This document shows, in pieces, positions 61,131 through 64,000 of a stretch of DNA of 64,000 nt. The first letter of the stretch is position 1, and each line of letters opens with the position of its first letter. The notes beneath the pieces are model-generated. The model did not search any database. It saw only the letters and a program-made list of their open reading frames with translations, and was not told the origin of the DNA. Position numbers and translations under genes: made by a program. Source of the DNA: Ptiloglossa arizonensis (taxonomy: Eukaryota; Arthropoda; Insecta; Hymenoptera; Colletidae). The DNA lies in assembly GCF_051014685.1 (NCBI RefSeq), contig NW_027478385.1, positions 806,001-870,000 of the forward strand, given 5' to 3'.

Positions 61131-63072
61131 CTTTGTAATCGTGCGAGTTTCTGCTTTCAGATGCAACAGGAATTTCTCGAGTTCGTCAATCCGTTCGCGA
61201 GATATGGGAGTTTGAATTTAAGGAATAGATGAGGAACCATCAAAATTTTCGCAAGTCTGATACTCGAAACCAATAACTACAATGGCCTAGGGGAAAAACA
61301 AAGATATCTTTGTAATCGGGCAAGTTTCTACTTTCAGATGCAACAGGAATTTCTCAAGTTCGTTAATCCGTTCGCGAGATATGGGAGTTTGAACTTAAGG
61401 AATGCTTGAGAAACCATCAAAATTTTCGCAGGTCTGATACTCGAAACCAATAACTACAAAGGCCTAGGGGAAAAATGCACATACCTTTGTAATCGGGCGA
61501 GTTTCCACTTTCAGATGCAACAGGAATTTCTCGAGTGCGTCATTCCGTTCGCGAGATATGGGAGTTTGAAGATAAGGATTGGTTGAGATACCATCAAAAT
61601 TCTCGCAATTCTGATACTCGAAACCAATAACTACAAAGGCCTAGGGGAAAATGCACATACCTTTGTAATCGGGCGAGTTTCCACTTTCAGATGCACAGGA
61701 ATTTCTCGAGTTCGTCAATCCGTTCGCGAGATATGGGAGTTTGAAGTTAAGGAATGGTTGAGAAACCATCAAAATTTTCGCAATTCCGATGCTAGAAACG
61801 AACAACTGGAATGGCCTAGGGGAAAAGTACACACACCATTCTAATCGGGCGAGTTTCTACTTTCAGATGCAACAGGAATTTCTGGAGTTCGTCAATCCGT
61901 TCGCGAGATATGGGAGTTTGAAGTTAAGGAATGGTTGAGAAACCATCAAAATTTTCGCAAGTCTGATACACGAAACCAATAACTACAAAGGCCTAGGAGA
62001 AAAACACACATATCTTTGTAGTCGTGCGAGTTTCTGCTTTCAGATGCAACAGGAATTTCTCGAGTTCGTCAATCCGTTCGCGAGATATGTGAGTTTGAAG
62101 TTAAGGAATGGTTGAGAAACCATCAAAATTCTCGCAATTCTGATACTCGAAACCAACAACTACAATGGCCTAGGGGAAAAACACACATATCTTTGTAATC
62201 GGGCGAGTTTCTACTTTCAGATGCAACAGGAATTTCTCAAGTTCGTCAATCCGTTCGCGAGATATGGGAGTTTGAAGTTAAGGAATGGTTGAGAAACCAT
62301 CAAAATTCTCGCAATTCTGATTCTCGAAAACAATAACTACAAAGGCCTAGGGGAAAAATGCACATGCCTTTGTAATCGGGCGAGTTTCCACTTTCAGATG
62401 CAACTGGAATTGCTCGAGTGCGTCATTCCGTTCGCGAGATATGGCAGTTTGAAGTTAAGGTATGGTTGAGGAACCATCAAAATTCTCGCAATTCTGATAC
62501 TCGAAACCAATAAATACAAAGGCCTAGGGGAAAAATACACATAGCTTTGTAATCGGGCGAGTTTCCACTTTCAGATGCCACAGGAATTTCTCGAGTTCGT
62601 CAATCCGTTCGCGAGATATGGGAGTGTGTAGTTAAGGAATGGTTGAGAAACCATCGAAATTTTCGCAATTCTGATGCTAGAAACGAACAACTGGAATGGC
62701 CTAGGGGAAAAGTACACACACCATTCTAATCGGGCGAGTCTCTACTTTCAGATGCAACAGGAATTTCTCGAGTTCGTCAATCCGTTCGCGAGATATGGGA
62801 GTTTGAACTTAAGGAATGCTTGAGAAACCATCAAAATTTTCGCAGGTCTGATACTCGAAACCAATAACTACAAAGGCCTAGGGGAAAAATGCACACCTTT
62901 GTAATCGGGCGAGTTTCCACTTTCTGATACAACAGGAATTTCTCGAGTGCGTCATTCCGTTCGCGAGATATGGGAGTTTGAAGTTAAGGAATGGTTGAGA
63001 TACCATCAAAATTCTCGCAATTCTGATACTCGAAACCAATAACTACAAAGGCCTAGGGGAAAATGCACATAC
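61131..63072 (+). repeat. 1,942-bp tandem duplication, copy 2
   Basis: Same marks as copy 1 at a constant offset of 1,942 bp. I noticed three differences: aattccgatgc (copy 1 aattctgatgc), aatcgggcgag (copy 1 aatcggacgag) and gaaacgaacaactgg (copy 1 gaaacgaataactgg). After it, ctttgtaatcg continues as gccgag, the original right neighbour. Confidence 0.87.
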
Positions 63073-64000
63073 CTTTGTAATCGGCCGAGTTTCCACTTTC
63101 AGATGCACAGGAATTTCTCGAGTTCGTCAATCCGTTCGCGAGATATGGGAGTTTGAAGCAAAGGAATGGTTGAGAAACCATCAAAATTTTCGCAATTCTG
63201 ATGCTAGAAACGAACAACTGGAATGGCCTAGGGGAAAAGTACACACACCATTCTAATCGGGCGAGTATCTACTTTCAGATGCAACAGGAATTTCTGGAGT
63301 TCGTCAATCCGTTCGCGAGGTATGGGAGTTTGAATTTAAGGAATGGTTGAGAAACCATCAAAATTTTCGCAGGTCTGATACTCGAAACCAGTAACTACAA
63401 AGGCCTAGGGGAAAAATGCACATACCTTTGTAATCGGGCGAGTTTCCACTTTCTGATACAACAGGAATTTCTCGAGTGTGTCATTCCGTTCGCGAGATAT
63501 GGGAGGTTGAATTTAAGGAATGGTTGAGAAAACATCACAATTTTCGCAACTCTGATACTCGAAACCAATAACTACAAAGGCCTAGGAGAAAAACACACAT
63601 ATCTTTGTAATCGGGCGAGTTTCTACTTTCAGATGCAACAGGAATTTCTCAAGTTCGTCAATCCGTTCGCGAGATATGGGAGTTTGAAGTTAAGGATTGG
63701 TTGAGATACCATCAAAATTCTCGCAATTCTGATACTCGAAACCAATAACTACAAAGGCCTAGGGGAAAATGCACATACCTTTGTAATCGGGCGAGTTTCC
63801 ACTTTCAGATGCACAGGAATTTCTCGAGTTCGTCAATCCGTTCGCGATATATGGGAGTTTGAAGTTAAGGAATGGTTGAGAAACCATCAAAATTTTCGCA
63901 ATTCTGATGCTAGAAACGAACAACTAGAATGGCCTAGGGGAAAAGTACACACACCATTCTAATCGGGCGAGTTTCTACTTTCAGATGCAACAGGAATTTC
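63073..64000 (+). repeat. Right end of window: diverged monomers, last one partial
   Basis: Five further monomers of the diverged family, including another ttctgatacaac copy near 63,453 and the gcacagg-type monomer near 63,815. No period is established before the window ends inside a monomer (63,876-64,000). The array evidently continues. Confidence 0.85.

Larger units (their letters stand above)
1..64000 (+). repeat. Tandem satellite array, 177-bp monomer, whole window
   Basis: The phrase ttgagaaac (or a one- or two-base variant) recurs every 175-187 bp, mostly exactly 177 bp, across the whole window, always on the plus strand. I counted about 362 monomers and saw no interruption by non-satellite DNA, no inversion and no transposon. 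Both window edges lie inside the array, so its real length is unknown. Each monomer has a variable first half (about positions 22-95) carrying the type-diagnostic bases and a conserved second half (about 96-177). Long homogeneous arrays of near-nucleosome-length monomers with HORs are typical of centromeric satellites in plants and animals. The centromeric role here is inference: no kinetochore data can be read from sequence. Confidence 0.97.
46183..64000 (+). repeat. Domain IV: diverged family with 10-12-mer HORs
   Basis: About 100 monomers, mostly 177 bp with frequent 175- and 176-bp units. Apart from the strict-family pieces at 47,434-48,135 and 49,387-50,088 (carried by the triplication), all belong to the diverged family. 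The block 46,143-47,060 resembles 29,870-30,790 in domain II at an offset near 16,270 bp, tying the two diverged domains together. The final monomer starts at 63,876 and is cut by the window end after 125 bp. Confidence 0.85.

Noticed and set aside
1..64000. Regular direct repeats suggesting a CRISPR array
   Set aside because: The repeat is 177 bp with no unique spacers, and monomers abut directly. This is tandem satellite DNA.
1..64000. Search for embedded retrotransposons, telomere-type repeats, rRNA or tRNA genes
   Set aside because: Reading through the window, every segment can be assigned to the 177-bp monomer family. Nothing of foreign origin longer than the 10-bp insertion was seen.

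Overview
This window is one uninterrupted block of satellite DNA. From base 1 to base 64,000 it consists of head-to-tail copies of a monomer of about 177 bp, roughly 362 in total, all in the same orientation. I found no gene, RNA gene, transposon or unique spacer. The monomer is about 41% GC (73 of 177 in a hand-derived consensus) with about 9 CpG. The length, lack of interruption and multi-monomer higher-order repeats (HORs) are what established knowledge leads one to expect of a eukaryotic centromeric or pericentromeric satellite. The near-nucleosomal unit and unmarked CpG content make a flowering plant my preferred guess, but the species cannot be named from the sequence and an animal source is not excluded.

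Layout. Domain I (1-29,028) and domain III (38,572-46,182) are built from eight diagnostic monomer types, called m1 to m8 here. In reference order they form a 1,416-bp HOR (8 x 177), seen intact at 1-1,416. Every monomer start in these domains falls exactly on a 177-bp grid. Domain II (29,029-38,571) and domain IV (46,183-64,000) hold a looser, more diverged family. Its monomers are 175, 176, 177 or 187 bp, and it is organised in other HORs: a 1,413-bp 8-mer in domain II and units of 10-12 monomers (1,942, 1,944, 1,953 and 2,121 bp) in domain IV.

History readable from the sequence. The array has grown by nested duplications, all close to a whole number of monomers. They include repeats at offsets of 5,664 bp (32 monomers), 6,018 bp (34), 3,363 bp (19) and 2,124 bp (12, twice independently), and a clean 1,953-bp triplication whose unit joins both satellite families. 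Chimeric monomers record in-register unequal exchange. A 10-bp AT insertion and a series that loses one monomer per copy serve as markers of descent.

Nothing here encodes protein. Because 177 is 3 x 59, open frames can run across monomer borders with a 59-residue period, so the short ORFs (up to 109 codons) are by-products of the repeat. Any function would be structural: a chromatin platform, possibly for the centromeric histone, with one A4T4 tract and one dyad-symmetric CpG-rich core per monomer.
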